Source of the DNA: a virus
Strand: one strand, 5' to 3'
DNA: 64,000 bases
IMG/VR virus record: IMGVR_UViG_3300025849_000010
Span: 1 to 64,000 of that record
Every line of letters begins with the position of its first letter. The stretch's first letter is position 1. The notes under the pieces are model-generated. The model was not told the DNA's origin and searched no databases. It was given only the letters and a program-made list of their open reading frames with translations. Below, piece after piece: positions 15,667-23,027 of this stretch. Both the position numbers and the translations under genes were made by a program.

Positions 15667-15891
15667 ATGTTAAATTTAAAATCAGGTGTATATAACATTG
15701 AAAGCGAACAAGTAGAAGCATTAATAAATGTTAATGCATTGGGCTTTAACTACATTCCAGCAGTCTACAGAACCAACACAGAGTTTGCATTATGGATTAA
15801 GAATGATGTTAGTGGCGAACTAACCATTGTTACTGGCAATAAGAATATTAGAGAAATTAGAAACGCTATCACTGCACTACTAAGCAACTAA
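15667..15891 (+). CDS. small protein, unknown function
   Basis: Encodes 74 residues after a strong ribosome site (AAGGAAG). Contains FALWIKNDVSGELTIVTG, resembling the WIKDNLSG segment of the protein at 13311. Last plus-strand gene of the first block, followed at once by a terminator. Confidence 0.65.
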   Translation: MLNLKSGVYNIESEQVEALINVNALGFNYIPAVYRTNTEFALWIKNDVSGELTIVTGNKNIREIRNAITALLSN

Positions 15892-15908
15892 TAGACCGTT
15901 TTTTAAAG

Positions 15909-15944
15909 AACCGCATTTAACCTAGTTTTTAATGCGGTTTTTTT
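15909..15944 (+). terminator. rho-independent terminator ending the first plus-strand block
   Basis: AACCGCATT (15909-15917) pairs with AATGCGGTT (15931-15939), 13-nt loop, then a T run to 15944. It separates the plus-strand genes from the opposing gene that ends at 15980. On the minus strand the tail is A/T mixed, so it is a weaker terminator for that gene. Confidence 0.85.
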
Positions 15945-15979
15945 GTGGTTAATGCATGGTTATAGTTTTTATGGTTCTT

Positions 15980-16684
15980 TTATACCGAATCTTGGTATAT
16001 TTGTTTGGACATTTGTACAAAGTCCGCAGGGTAATTATTACTAAAACTGTTAAAGCAAAGTTGTTGTAACATGCCTAAATCTGCTACAGTGTCTACATCA
16101 ATGCCCATAGATTCCATCTTAGGAAGAAGCTCTTTGCGTCTATCTTCGCTAATATGACTGAGTACACTACGAGGAGTTATGCCAGGCTCTCGGCGGTCAT
16201 AACAGAAGAAATAGTTAATGCTTTTGAGTTTTCCGTCTACTACAAAATAACTACTAGGGTGCATACTGTATTTGTATATGCCCAAGTCTTTATGTGCTTG
16301 AGTTATTTCTAACATTTGCTCTTTCCAGTCTGGAAGTACACTATCATAATTTTCTTCTAAGCAACCTGCTTGCTCCCAAAAGTCTACACCCTGCACCTCC
16401 AAGAATACTTTTCTATGTGTATAATCTATATCAAGTATCTTTGGAATATGTTGCGGGCAATGCTCTTGCATACGCTTTAAGAAACTAACTTCACGTCTCC
16501 ATTTTTCATCCATCTTTTTAGGATCAACTACTTCGTTTTTACCTTGGTGGTATTCACTGTCATTATGATACCATTGACAGAATACTGTGTTATCCTCATT
16601 CATAAGACTTGTATAAATTAAGTTGTTTCTACACAGACCTTTGCCGGGCACGTTGTTGTAATAGTATTCATATTTTGGTTGCAT
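15980..16684 (-). CDS. degenerate kinase-like protein (paralogue of the protein at 18.5-19.1 kb)
   Basis: A 234-residue protein with features of the protein-kinase/aminoglycoside-phosphotransferase fold. WRREVSFLKRM (about residues 62-72) sits where the alpha-C helix would be. IYKYSMHPSSYFVVDGKLK (about 137-155) sits where the catalytic loop would be, but the catalytic Asp and the DFG motif are not canonical. It may be a pseudokinase or a divergent small-molecule kinase. Transcribed alone from a divergent junction; a box GGTAAGTA ends 5 nt before the start codon, so the mRNA may be leaderless. Confidence 0.55.
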   Translation of the reverse strand: MQPKYEYYYNNVPGKGLCRNNLIYTSLMNEDNTVFCQWYHNDSEYHQGKNEVVDPKKMDEKWRREVSFLKRMQEHCPQHIPKILDIDYTHRKVFLEVQGVDFWEQAGCLEENYDSVLPDWKEQMLEITQAHKDLGIYKYSMHPSSYFVVDGKLKSINYFFCYDRREPGITPRSVLSHISEDRRKELLPKMESMGIDVDTVADLGMLQQLCFNSFSNNYPADFVQMSKQIYQDSV

Positions 16685-16689
16685 GCATT

Positions 16690-16697
16690 TACTTACC
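16690..16697 (-). promoter_or_regulatory. late-promoter-like box, 5 nt from start codon
   Basis: GGTAAGTA on the minus strand, then AATGC, then the ATG of the kinase-like gene at 16684. One base separates it from the oppositely directed box at 16699-16706. One of four boxes sharing GRTAARTA-N5-ATG. Confidence 0.55.
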
Positions 16698-16698
16698 T

Positions 16699-16706
16699 GA
16701 TAAGTA
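16699..16706 (+). promoter_or_regulatory. late-promoter-like box, 5 nt from start codon
   Basis: GATAAGTA on the plus strand, then TGTAT, then ATG 16712. Back to back with the minus-strand box at 16690-16697, forming an inverted repeat (TACTTA and TAAGTA). Confidence 0.55.
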
Positions 16707-16711
16707 TGTAT

Positions 16712-17521
16712 ATGATTAGAGGAATTGGCGGAAAACCGTATATTAACTTAGACCCTTACCTAGACATAGAAGGGTTTAGAAACTTGCACCCTGAAATATG
16801 CAAAGGGTTTGCACTTGCACGTGAGTATGCAAAAGAAGGAACTTGGATGTCGCCGGGTTTTAAATTCGACGACATGAGCTATATTTTAAACTGGAAACCT
16901 ATCTATCAAGCATTTGCTGAATACCAGAACTTGCCAGAGGGCCATCCTATTCGTGTACAAGGTAGTGAAATATTCCCTACAGACTTTAAAGACTACAAGC
17001 AACGTAACTTGTTTACACGCTATCTAAAAAGTGTACTAGGTGCTAATGATCCTTACAACTATTATTTTCTTTGGGAAGAAGGTTCATGGGAACAACGTAA
17101 TGCAGAACGTAAACCTACAGAAGAACAGCAATATTTTCCAGGTGTTGTTAAATGGGTTGAAAATCTCGTAGAGGAAAATATTATTGATCGTATTGGGCGA
17201 GTTATATTCTTCCACTGTGATCATAATGGACATGCTTTTGAGCATAGAGACTTAGATGGCAAGAATGGCAACGAGCAAGGATACAGTGAGCACAACAACG
17301 AGTTTATACATATTCGATATCGCACAAAAAGAGGTTTCTACATATGGGATCCGGAATCACAAAATAAGCATTACATAAATTCAAATGCTGCATTTTGGAA
17401 TGACGAAGATTGGCACGGTGGAGAACATTCTAACGAAGTTGAATACGGATTGCGCATTGACTGTACCTTTACTCCGGAGTTTAGAAAAGTTATAGGGATA
17501 AATCACCTATCCCATTACTAA
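16712..17521 (+). CDS. 2-oxoglutarate/Fe(II) oxygenase-like protein
   Basis: A 269-residue protein. The C-terminal half carries a facial-triad pattern: HRD (H178, D180), a distal His in DWHGGE (H235) and Arg248 in GLRID, which would bind 2-oxoglutarate. FFHCDHNGHAFEHRD and the following strands fit a double-stranded beta-helix. Such enzymes hydroxylate peptides, nucleotides or small molecules; the substrate is unknown. Start taken at ATG 16712 because it keeps the N5 spacing seen at three sister promoters; ATG 16706 is in frame but overlaps the box. The 3' end overlaps the opposing dehydrogenase-like gene by 32 nt. Confidence 0.6.
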   Translation: MIRGIGGKPYINLDPYLDIEGFRNLHPEICKGFALAREYAKEGTWMSPGFKFDDMSYILNWKPIYQAFAEYQNLPEGHPIRVQGSEIFPTDFKDYKQRNLFTRYLKSVLGANDPYNYYFLWEEGSWEQRNAERKPTEEQQYFPGVVKWVENLVEENIIDRIGRVIFFHCDHNGHAFEHRDLDGKNGNEQGYSEHNNEFIHIRYRTKRGFYIWDPESQNKHYINSNAAFWNDEDWHGGEHSNEVEYGLRIDCTFTPEFRKVIGINHLSHY

Positions 17522-17996
17522 CTTCTATACGCACAGGCAATATACTTCTGCCTTGTATTATGTCATCAATTGCATTACATATTTGATCGTCCGTAACGCT
17601 AGGTATTATTCCAGCGCCGTAGTTTGAAATACTAACTAATGCACTATTGTCCATTTCATTATGCACGTATTCTAAGAACAATTTTTGCGAAATATACTCT
17701 GGAGTATTAAATGATTGCATTAAAGACCATTCAAATTGTGTTATTAAACTTGTAAAACTAATATTAATTTTCGCTTTACTACTTCCTAACATCACACCTT
17801 GTAAATAGCCTATATGAGCTAAGTTAATAAAAACATCACAGTCAGTAGTCATTTCATTGAGTCTGTGCATAGTATCAGTATTAGTTAGATCCCAATTGGT
17901 AGATCTTGATACTGCAACTACTTCGTGACTGTCTCTTAAATGCTCTAGTACAATTTTGCCGATAGGACTAGATGCGCCTGTTAAAACTATTTTCAT
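17490..17996 (-). CDS. short Rossmann-fold NAD(P)-dependent dehydrogenase-like protein
   Basis: A 168-residue protein with a clear N-terminal nucleotide-binding motif, VLTGASSPIGKIV (GxxxxxG, residues 4-16), and DVFINLAHIGY in the position of the NxAG-type strand. Typical family members are 230-320 residues, so this is a short form; no YxxxK catalytic pair is evident (only YISQK at about residue 101). It could reduce or epimerise a sugar nucleotide, or be a degenerate remnant. Last gene of the 19.75-to-17.49 kb minus operon. Confidence 0.62.
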   Translation of the reverse strand: MKIVLTGASSPIGKIVLEHLRDSHEVVAVSRSTNWDLTNTDTMHRLNEMTTDCDVFINLAHIGYLQGVMLGSSKAKINISFTSLITQFEWSLMQSFNTPEYISQKLFLEYVHNEMDNSALVSISNYGAGIIPSVTDDQICNAIDDIIQGRSILPVRIEVSNGIGDLSL

Positions 17997-17997
17997 C

Positions 17998-18543
17998 TTA
18001 TCCCCAAATGTTAAACAAGTACTTTGGCACTAATCCTGCATTTGCGCCAGCATGCCAGCTTGTGCGACTAGGCCATTTCCAAACAGCACCCTGTGGCTGG
18101 TTGTACAAACACTTATCGGCTACAATAATAGTATGCCCAGGTTCAGGCCCACTTACATGACAATGAAATCTTTGTAATTCCTTGCCAGCATTTAGTGTTG
18201 CTTCGTCGTCAGTGATATCCCAATGCCACGGTGCTACATCGCCCGGCAGCACACGACTTATCCAAGCATTAGTGTATTCTTTCATTCCAACAAATTGCAT
18301 AAATTGAAATATTATTTCTTCATCAAAATTCTTTCCTGGTAAAAACATATCCCAGGCTGCATTACCGCCTTCTGACTTTTGTTTGTAACCTGCGTTACGT
18401 AGAGGTCCAACTACTTCTTCAACACCTGGTACATCGTGCCCTACATCGTGTCGCGGGCCTACATACGCTGCTGTTTGGGATTCGATGCTTTTAATTAATT
18501 CTTGCCAATTTACAGTATTGCATATACCAATATACTCAGCCAT
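17998..18543 (-). CDS. 2-oxoglutarate/Fe(II) oxygenase-like protein
   Basis: A 181-residue protein with HWD (H107, D109) in a Trp-rich APWHWDIT context, a second His in SWHAGANAG (H164) and Lys174 where the 2-oxoglutarate-binding basic residue would lie. GPEPGHTIIV and NQPQGAVWKWP match the cupin-like strands of aspartyl/asparaginyl hydroxylase-type proteins. Substrate unknown. Neighbours are the kinase-like gene upstream (8-nt overlap) and the dehydrogenase-like gene 1 nt downstream, so all are co-translated. Confidence 0.65.
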   Translation of the reverse strand: MAEYIGICNTVNWQELIKSIESQTAAYVGPRHDVGHDVPGVEEVVGPLRNAGYKQKSEGGNAAWDMFLPGKNFDEEIIFQFMQFVGMKEYTNAWISRVLPGDVAPWHWDITDDEATLNAGKELQRFHCHVSGPEPGHTIIVADKCLYNQPQGAVWKWPSRTSWHAGANAGLVPKYLFNIWG

Positions 18544-19090
18544 TTAAAAAATCCTCCGGCCAATAGTTTGTACTATTTTCAATTGTGTAATTGTATGTTG
18601 CTACACAATCAAGATGTCCATCTACAAACTTAAATCGCTCTTTATCATTAATAATATCACCTATCATTTCTTGAGGCACTATTGTAAATTTTGTTGTGCA
18701 TCCATACAAGTCTGATATTTTAATTTTTCCGTCTTGAATAAAAAATGTATGCGGATATATGTTTATTTTGTAGATACCTTCAGATTGTAAATCTGCTAAT
18801 ATATCACGTACTTGTTTTTTATAGTCTATATCTATATTTTTGTTTTCGTATAATACATGATTTAAATTATTGCTTTCATATTTGTAAACTATTAACATAC
18901 TACTAACGTCAACATCAATCATTTCGTAACAATAACTTTTGTGCTGTAGCTCTCGATGATATTGTAGTTCTCTATCAAACCAAAATCTATCTTTAAATTG
19001 TATATACATAGCATACTCGGAATACCTAGCTTCGTATAAATCGCTAACAGGACCTAGTACTCCGTTATGATATTTCTCAAGCAGCTTCAT
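18536..19090 (-). CDS. degenerate kinase-like protein
   Basis: A 184-residue protein. The segment GIYKINIYPHTFFIQDGKIKISDL aligns by eye with GIYKYSMHPSSYFVVDGKLKSI in the 234-residue protein at 15980-16684, so the two are paralogues. The spacing and the IQDGKIKISDL strand resemble the end of a kinase catalytic loop, but the canonical catalytic residues are not convincing. Overlaps the upstream oxygenase-like gene by ATGA. Confidence 0.52.
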   Translation of the reverse strand: MKLLEKYHNGVLGPVSDLYEARYSEYAMYIQFKDRFWFDRELQYHRELQHKSYCYEMIDVDVSSMLIVYKYESNNLNHVLYENKNIDIDYKKQVRDILADLQSEGIYKINIYPHTFFIQDGKIKISDLYGCTTKFTIVPQEMIGDIINDKERFKFVDGHLDCVATYNYTIENSTNYWPEDFLNG

Positions 19091-19752
19091 AAAATTATCT
19101 CAATCGGTAATCCGCTAGACTGAACTAAATTTTCTAACTGTTGACTTTCATTTAACTCTATATCAAAACTAATATGCAACTCATTGTGCTTATTAAAGTT
19201 TGCAATTATTCCTGCTTTTATAGATTTATTAAACCATACACTAAATGTCTGATCAAAATTATATCGTAGTCTAGGAACCGGAGTTGCTTTAAGTGAAACA
19301 CTTAACGGATTTTCTAATTTATTAAACGGTAATAACTTACGTATCACTAATTGCTTGCGAGGATAATATCCAAAATTAACTGCACTGTGTAACCGTCCGG
19401 CATCCATTTCGTATACTATATTATCAGTTCTAGTATCATGCAGTTGTCCATTTGTAAGATCAACAAGATAACTCTCAACACCATCTAATGATAAGTGATA
19501 CCTATCATCTAAATCTGCATGTTGCTGGTATGCTCTGCCTTCTTCAAGTACATTTACACGCACTTGCCCAGGAGATTCAAGCTGATTAAAAAGTACTTCT
19601 AATTCAGTACCTTTATATTCTTCATTTAATACCCAAGGGTCATAAAAAAATCTACCTGTTGGTCGTGACAGATCATGCTTGCCTGTATCTAAATCAAGCA
19701 CAAGTTCTAGAATCTTTTTTGAGTCAGCTATTATACCTGTTTTTCTTAACAT
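19087..19752 (-). CDS. aspartyl/asparaginyl-hydroxylase-like 2-oxoglutarate oxygenase
   Basis: A 221-residue protein with HAD (H78, D80) in AYQQHADLDDRYHLSL, a distal His122 in GRLHSAVNFG and Arg138 in LVIRKLL. This is the full HxD...H...R set of Fe(II)/2-oxoglutarate oxygenases, with the GRxHxxxN context of the aspartyl/asparaginyl beta-hydroxylase family. It probably hydroxylates a peptide side chain or small molecule. First gene of a four-gene minus operon; a GATAAGTA box ends 5 nt before its ATG. Confidence 0.7.
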   Translation of the reverse strand: MLRKTGIIADSKKILELVLDLDTGKHDLSRPTGRFFYDPWVLNEEYKGTELEVLFNQLESPGQVRVNVLEEGRAYQQHADLDDRYHLSLDGVESYLVDLTNGQLHDTRTDNIVYEMDAGRLHSAVNFGYYPRKQLVIRKLLPFNKLENPLSVSLKATPVPRLRYNFDQTFSVWFNKSIKAGIIANFNKHNELHISFDIELNESQQLENLVQSSGLPIEIIL

Positions 19753-19757
19753 ACAAA

Positions 19758-19765
19758 TACTTATC
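19758..19765 (-). promoter_or_regulatory. late-promoter-like box, 5 nt from start codon
   Basis: GATAAGTA on the minus strand, then TTTGT, then ATG at 19752. Heads the oxygenase/kinase-like/dehydrogenase-like operon. Confidence 0.55.
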
Positions 19766-19793
19766 GCTTCTGATAAACTGCTAGTTTAATTAC

Positions 19794-19801
19794 GGTAAAT
19801 A
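19794..19801 (+). promoter_or_regulatory. late-promoter-like box, 5 nt from start codon
   Basis: GGTAAATA on the plus strand, then TTGAT, then ATG 19807. Heads the three plus-strand radical SAM genes. Confidence 0.55.
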
Positions 19802-19806
19802 TTGAT

Positions 19807-21075
19807 ATGAAAACAAACTCTTGTACATTTTGTATGCACCCCTTTACAGGAATGGCAACTCGTGAAGATGGCGCTATTAAGGTATGTTGTCGTAGTCAGC
19901 CAGTTGGCTTTATTCAAAACGAAAGTTTGGAAGAAGCATGGAACAACGATACAATGCGTGAAGTACGTAGACAAGTACTTAATAACGAACGACCTGACGT
20001 GTGCAAACCTTGCTTTGACTTAGAAGACCAGGGTGTACAGAGCTTACGACAGCGTCATACAGCAGGGGTAATACCCGAAGCTAGGGTCAACTTGTACCCT
20101 GATGCACTAGACGCTTTAAACGACGATTATACAATGCCATTTGAGTTTCCGACTATGGAGATTAAACTAAACAACTTGTGCAATCTAAAATGTCGTATGT
20201 GCAACCCACTGGATAGTACTAGCTGGAAGGACTGGGACGTTGTTACAGAGTTTTACAAAAAAGAAGATAACTATCTTATTCCAACTATTGAAGGCCTTGT
20301 AGATAAGCCTGGGCAATATATTGGCCCATTTGATAACAGCGACAATTGGTGGGAATCATTTGAAAAACTGCTACCGTTCTTTAGACGAGTAGAGTTTGCA
20401 GGCGGCGAGCCGCTGATGGATCCGTATCATTACAAGATACTAGACAAGCTAGCACAATATGGCAATCAAATAGAATTAAAATATGCAACAAATGGAACTA
20501 CGCTAGGCATTAAAGGTGGTCGTACTATACACGACTACTGGCCTAAGTTTAAATCAATTGCTGTGAATGTAAGCATAGACGGCATACACGATGTTTATGA
20601 ATACATTAGAGGCAATGGTAAATTTAGTGAGATTGAAGAAAACATCAAAGTGTTTAAGAGTTTTCCTAATGTAACTAGAGTAGTTGGTGCATTTACTGTA
20701 CAAGCAAATAACATAATGCAAATTGACAAAGTTATTGATTACTTTATTAACAAGCTAGGTATTATATTTTATTCGCATCGTGTAAACTACCCTATGGCGC
20801 TATCTGCACAAGTACTACCTCCTAAATTAAAGCAACGAGTAGTACGCAATCTTGAAATGATGAAAGCAGACATACTAGACTATCCTCTAGTACGTGAACA
20901 CAAATTGTTAGAACAAGTTACTCTGCAACAGATACAGGACAATATTAACTTCTTAGAAGCAAAATGTATGTACGATACACATTGGAAAGACTGTGTAGAG
21001 TTTAATCGCAGACTAGATGCGACTCGCGGGCAAGACTTTCTTGCAACTAATCCGGAATTCATATCATATGTATAA
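19807..21075 (+). CDS. twitch-type radical SAM protein
   Basis: A 422-residue radical SAM enzyme. An N-terminal accessory cysteine region has C6, C9, C27, C28, then C66 and C69 in NNERPDVCKPCFDLE, as in twitch/SPASM-like auxiliary 4Fe-4S domains. The core has the CX3CX2C cluster at C125/C129/C132 (LCNLKCRMC), GGEP at 199-202 and ATNGT about 228. Such proteins make 5'-deoxyadenosyl radicals to modify peptides or small molecules. The target is unknown. First of three overlapping plus-strand radical SAM genes; the late-type box 5 nt upstream implies a leaderless mRNA. Closest in layout to the 462-residue protein at 26236-27624. Confidence 0.88.
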   Translation: MKTNSCTFCMHPFTGMATREDGAIKVCCRSQPVGFIQNESLEEAWNNDTMREVRRQVLNNERPDVCKPCFDLEDQGVQSLRQRHTAGVIPEARVNLYPDALDALNDDYTMPFEFPTMEIKLNNLCNLKCRMCNPLDSTSWKDWDVVTEFYKKEDNYLIPTIEGLVDKPGQYIGPFDNSDNWWESFEKLLPFFRRVEFAGGEPLMDPYHYKILDKLAQYGNQIELKYATNGTTLGIKGGRTIHDYWPKFKSIAVNVSIDGIHDVYEYIRGNGKFSEIEENIKVFKSFPNVTRVVGAFTVQANNIMQIDKVIDYFINKLGIIFYSHRVNYPMALSAQVLPPKLKQRVVRNLEMMKADILDYPLVREHKLLEQVTLQQIQDNINFLEAKCMYDTHWKDCVEFNRRLDATRGQDFLATNPEFISYV

Positions 21076-21979
21076 AGTAGAAAGTCGATGGGATCATAAA
21101 GATAGTATACACGTTGAATGGAATATCGGTAAACGATGTAATCTAGACTGTACATACTGTCCAAGCGAAATACACGATAACTTTAGTAAACACACTAATA
21201 TAAAAGTAATGCTAGATACAATCGATGCATTATACGAATTAGATCGTCCGGTACGACTTAGCTTCACAGGCGGCGAGCCATGTGTACATCCTCATATATT
21301 GGAAATTGTAGAGCATGCTGTACAAAGGCTTGATTGGGTTAATATTACAACCAACGGAACACTGCCACATAAACTGTATTCTAGACTGCCTGTAAACCAT
21401 TATGTGTTTAGCTTGCATGTAGAAGATGACGACAACTGGGAACGCTGTCTAAACAATGTGCTATACTGGGTCCAACTAAACGAGATGGAAAGAGGTATAC
21501 CATTTCAAGTTAATCTAATGGCACATCACGAACATATGGATAGAGTAAAAACTTGTGCAACGTTGTTTGACGGACATCATGTTCCTTATGTAGTAAGACG
21601 GATACGTTGGACTGAAAAACATGATTGGTTTGACGATATGAAATATAATGAAAAGGATCTACAATGGATACTTGATCAGAAGTCAACTGCAAAACCAAAC
21701 TGTGTAATAGACAACGAAGAGCTTGCACACGCTAACGATATTATTAAAGAGCAACGTAATCAATTTGAAGGATGGCGCTGTGCTGCTGGTATTCAAAGTT
21801 TAATGATTAACTGGGATGGCGATGTACATCGTGCTACTTGCAGAGTAGGTGGCAGTTTAGGTAACATTTATGACGGAAGTTTTGAAGCACCAGAAGAATG
21901 GATTACTTGTACACGCAAATGGTGTACTTGTGCTGCTGATATACCGCTAACAAAAGGACTAGTAAATGATAACGACTAG
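21068..21979 (+). CDS. radical SAM protein with C-terminal Cys-rich domain
   Basis: A 303-residue radical SAM enzyme from ATG 21068, which overlaps the upstream stop by 8 nt. Cluster cysteines C24/C28/C31 (RCNLDCTYC), FTGGEP and TTNGT are present. The C-terminal region has FEGWRC, a beta-hairpin and TCTRKWCTC, a SPASM-like auxiliary-cluster arrangement. It shares the F-x-G-W-x-C landmark with four other proteins in this island and most resembles the protein at 29964-30974. Substrate unknown. Confidence 0.87.
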   Translation: MYKVESRWDHKDSIHVEWNIGKRCNLDCTYCPSEIHDNFSKHTNIKVMLDTIDALYELDRPVRLSFTGGEPCVHPHILEIVEHAVQRLDWVNITTNGTLPHKLYSRLPVNHYVFSLHVEDDDNWERCLNNVLYWVQLNEMERGIPFQVNLMAHHEHMDRVKTCATLFDGHHVPYVVRRIRWTEKHDWFDDMKYNEKDLQWILDQKSTAKPNCVIDNEELAHANDIIKEQRNQFEGWRCAAGIQSLMINWDGDVHRATCRVGGSLGNIYDGSFEAPEEWITCTRKWCTCAADIPLTKGLVNDND

Positions 21980-23027
21980 TGCTTTAAATTTAACAGGCCC
22001 AGAACGCTTAATGGTTACTTGGGACACTGGACGCAGATGTAACTTTGATTGTAGCTATTGTGAAATAAGTCGTCATGATAATAAAAGCTCTCCACACAGT
22101 TACGAAGAAATGTTGCGTACATTTGAGTTTGTAAAAGAATATACTAGCATATACACTGATCTAGTTAACATAAACTTTACAGGCGGAGAGCCCACAGTTA
22201 ATCCTGCGTTTTGGCAACTAGCAGAACATATTAAAAATACTGAAACACGTTTTAGACTTAGCTTAACTACAAACGGTGCCTGGCATCCTCGCAACACTGA
22301 TCGCATAGCAGAGATATTTGAAGGCGTTACTGTAAGTTATCATACAGAAGGTCATGCTAAACTAAAACAACAAACACTAGACAACATCAAACTGTTGCAT
22401 GCCAAAGGGTTGTGGCTGCAAGTAAATGTAATGCTGCACACAAACAACTGGTCCGAAGGTGTAGCAGTATGCGAAGAACTAAAAGTATTAGGAATTAAAC
22501 ACAATCCTCGACCTATCGGAGATGGCAATGTAGAACGCAAGGGTTGGTTCACTGACACAGATGGAAGTCAGCGCAGGACAACACACGACTATACCGACGA
22601 ACAACAAGATTGGTTTTATAGTTACACTAATGTTGCAAAGCCTAGTGAAGGAACAAAGGCAGGAACAGAATTAGGACGTAAATGTTGTGGTGGACGTTGT
22701 TTGCAGGGCAAAGTAAACGGCAAGTGGCAAGAAGTTGAACTAGTCGATACACATTTTAAAGGATGGTTTTGCAGCGTCAACAAGTACTTCTTACACATCG
22801 ATCAACACACGGGCAATGTGTATCACCATCAAACGTGTAAAGCACTACACGACGGCGATAGAGGCCCTGTAGGCACCCTTAAAGACATAGATGCTATACT
22901 TGCTTATGCTAGATTCAACAAAGACAGGACTATTATTTGTCCTAATGAACGTTGTGGTTGCGGAATGTGTGTGCCCAAGGCACGAGAACTAGCCGACTAT
23001 ACAGCTATACTCGCTAAAAACATCTAA
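21966..23027 (+). CDS. radical SAM protein with C-terminal Cys-rich domain
   Basis: A 353-residue radical SAM enzyme: C25/C29/C32 (RCNFDCSYC), FTGGEPTVNP, TTNGA. The long C-terminus holds many cysteines (KCCGGRC, FKGWFCSV, HQTCK, ERCGCGMCVPKA), likely ligating auxiliary Fe-S clusters. Strikingly similar, especially in this C-terminal domain, to the minus-strand protein at 24226-25269, so the pair arose by duplication. Its last 39 nt overlap, tail to tail, the end of the minus-strand radical SAM gene at 22989. Function unknown beyond radical chemistry. Confidence 0.87.
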   Translation: MITTSALNLTGPERLMVTWDTGRRCNFDCSYCEISRHDNKSSPHSYEEMLRTFEFVKEYTSIYTDLVNINFTGGEPTVNPAFWQLAEHIKNTETRFRLSLTTNGAWHPRNTDRIAEIFEGVTVSYHTEGHAKLKQQTLDNIKLLHAKGLWLQVNVMLHTNNWSEGVAVCEELKVLGIKHNPRPIGDGNVERKGWFTDTDGSQRRTTHDYTDEQQDWFYSYTNVAKPSEGTKAGTELGRKCCGGRCLQGKVNGKWQEVELVDTHFKGWFCSVNKYFLHIDQHTGNVYHHQTCKALHDGDRGPVGTLKDIDAILAYARFNKDRTIICPNERCGCGMCVPKARELADYTAILAKNI

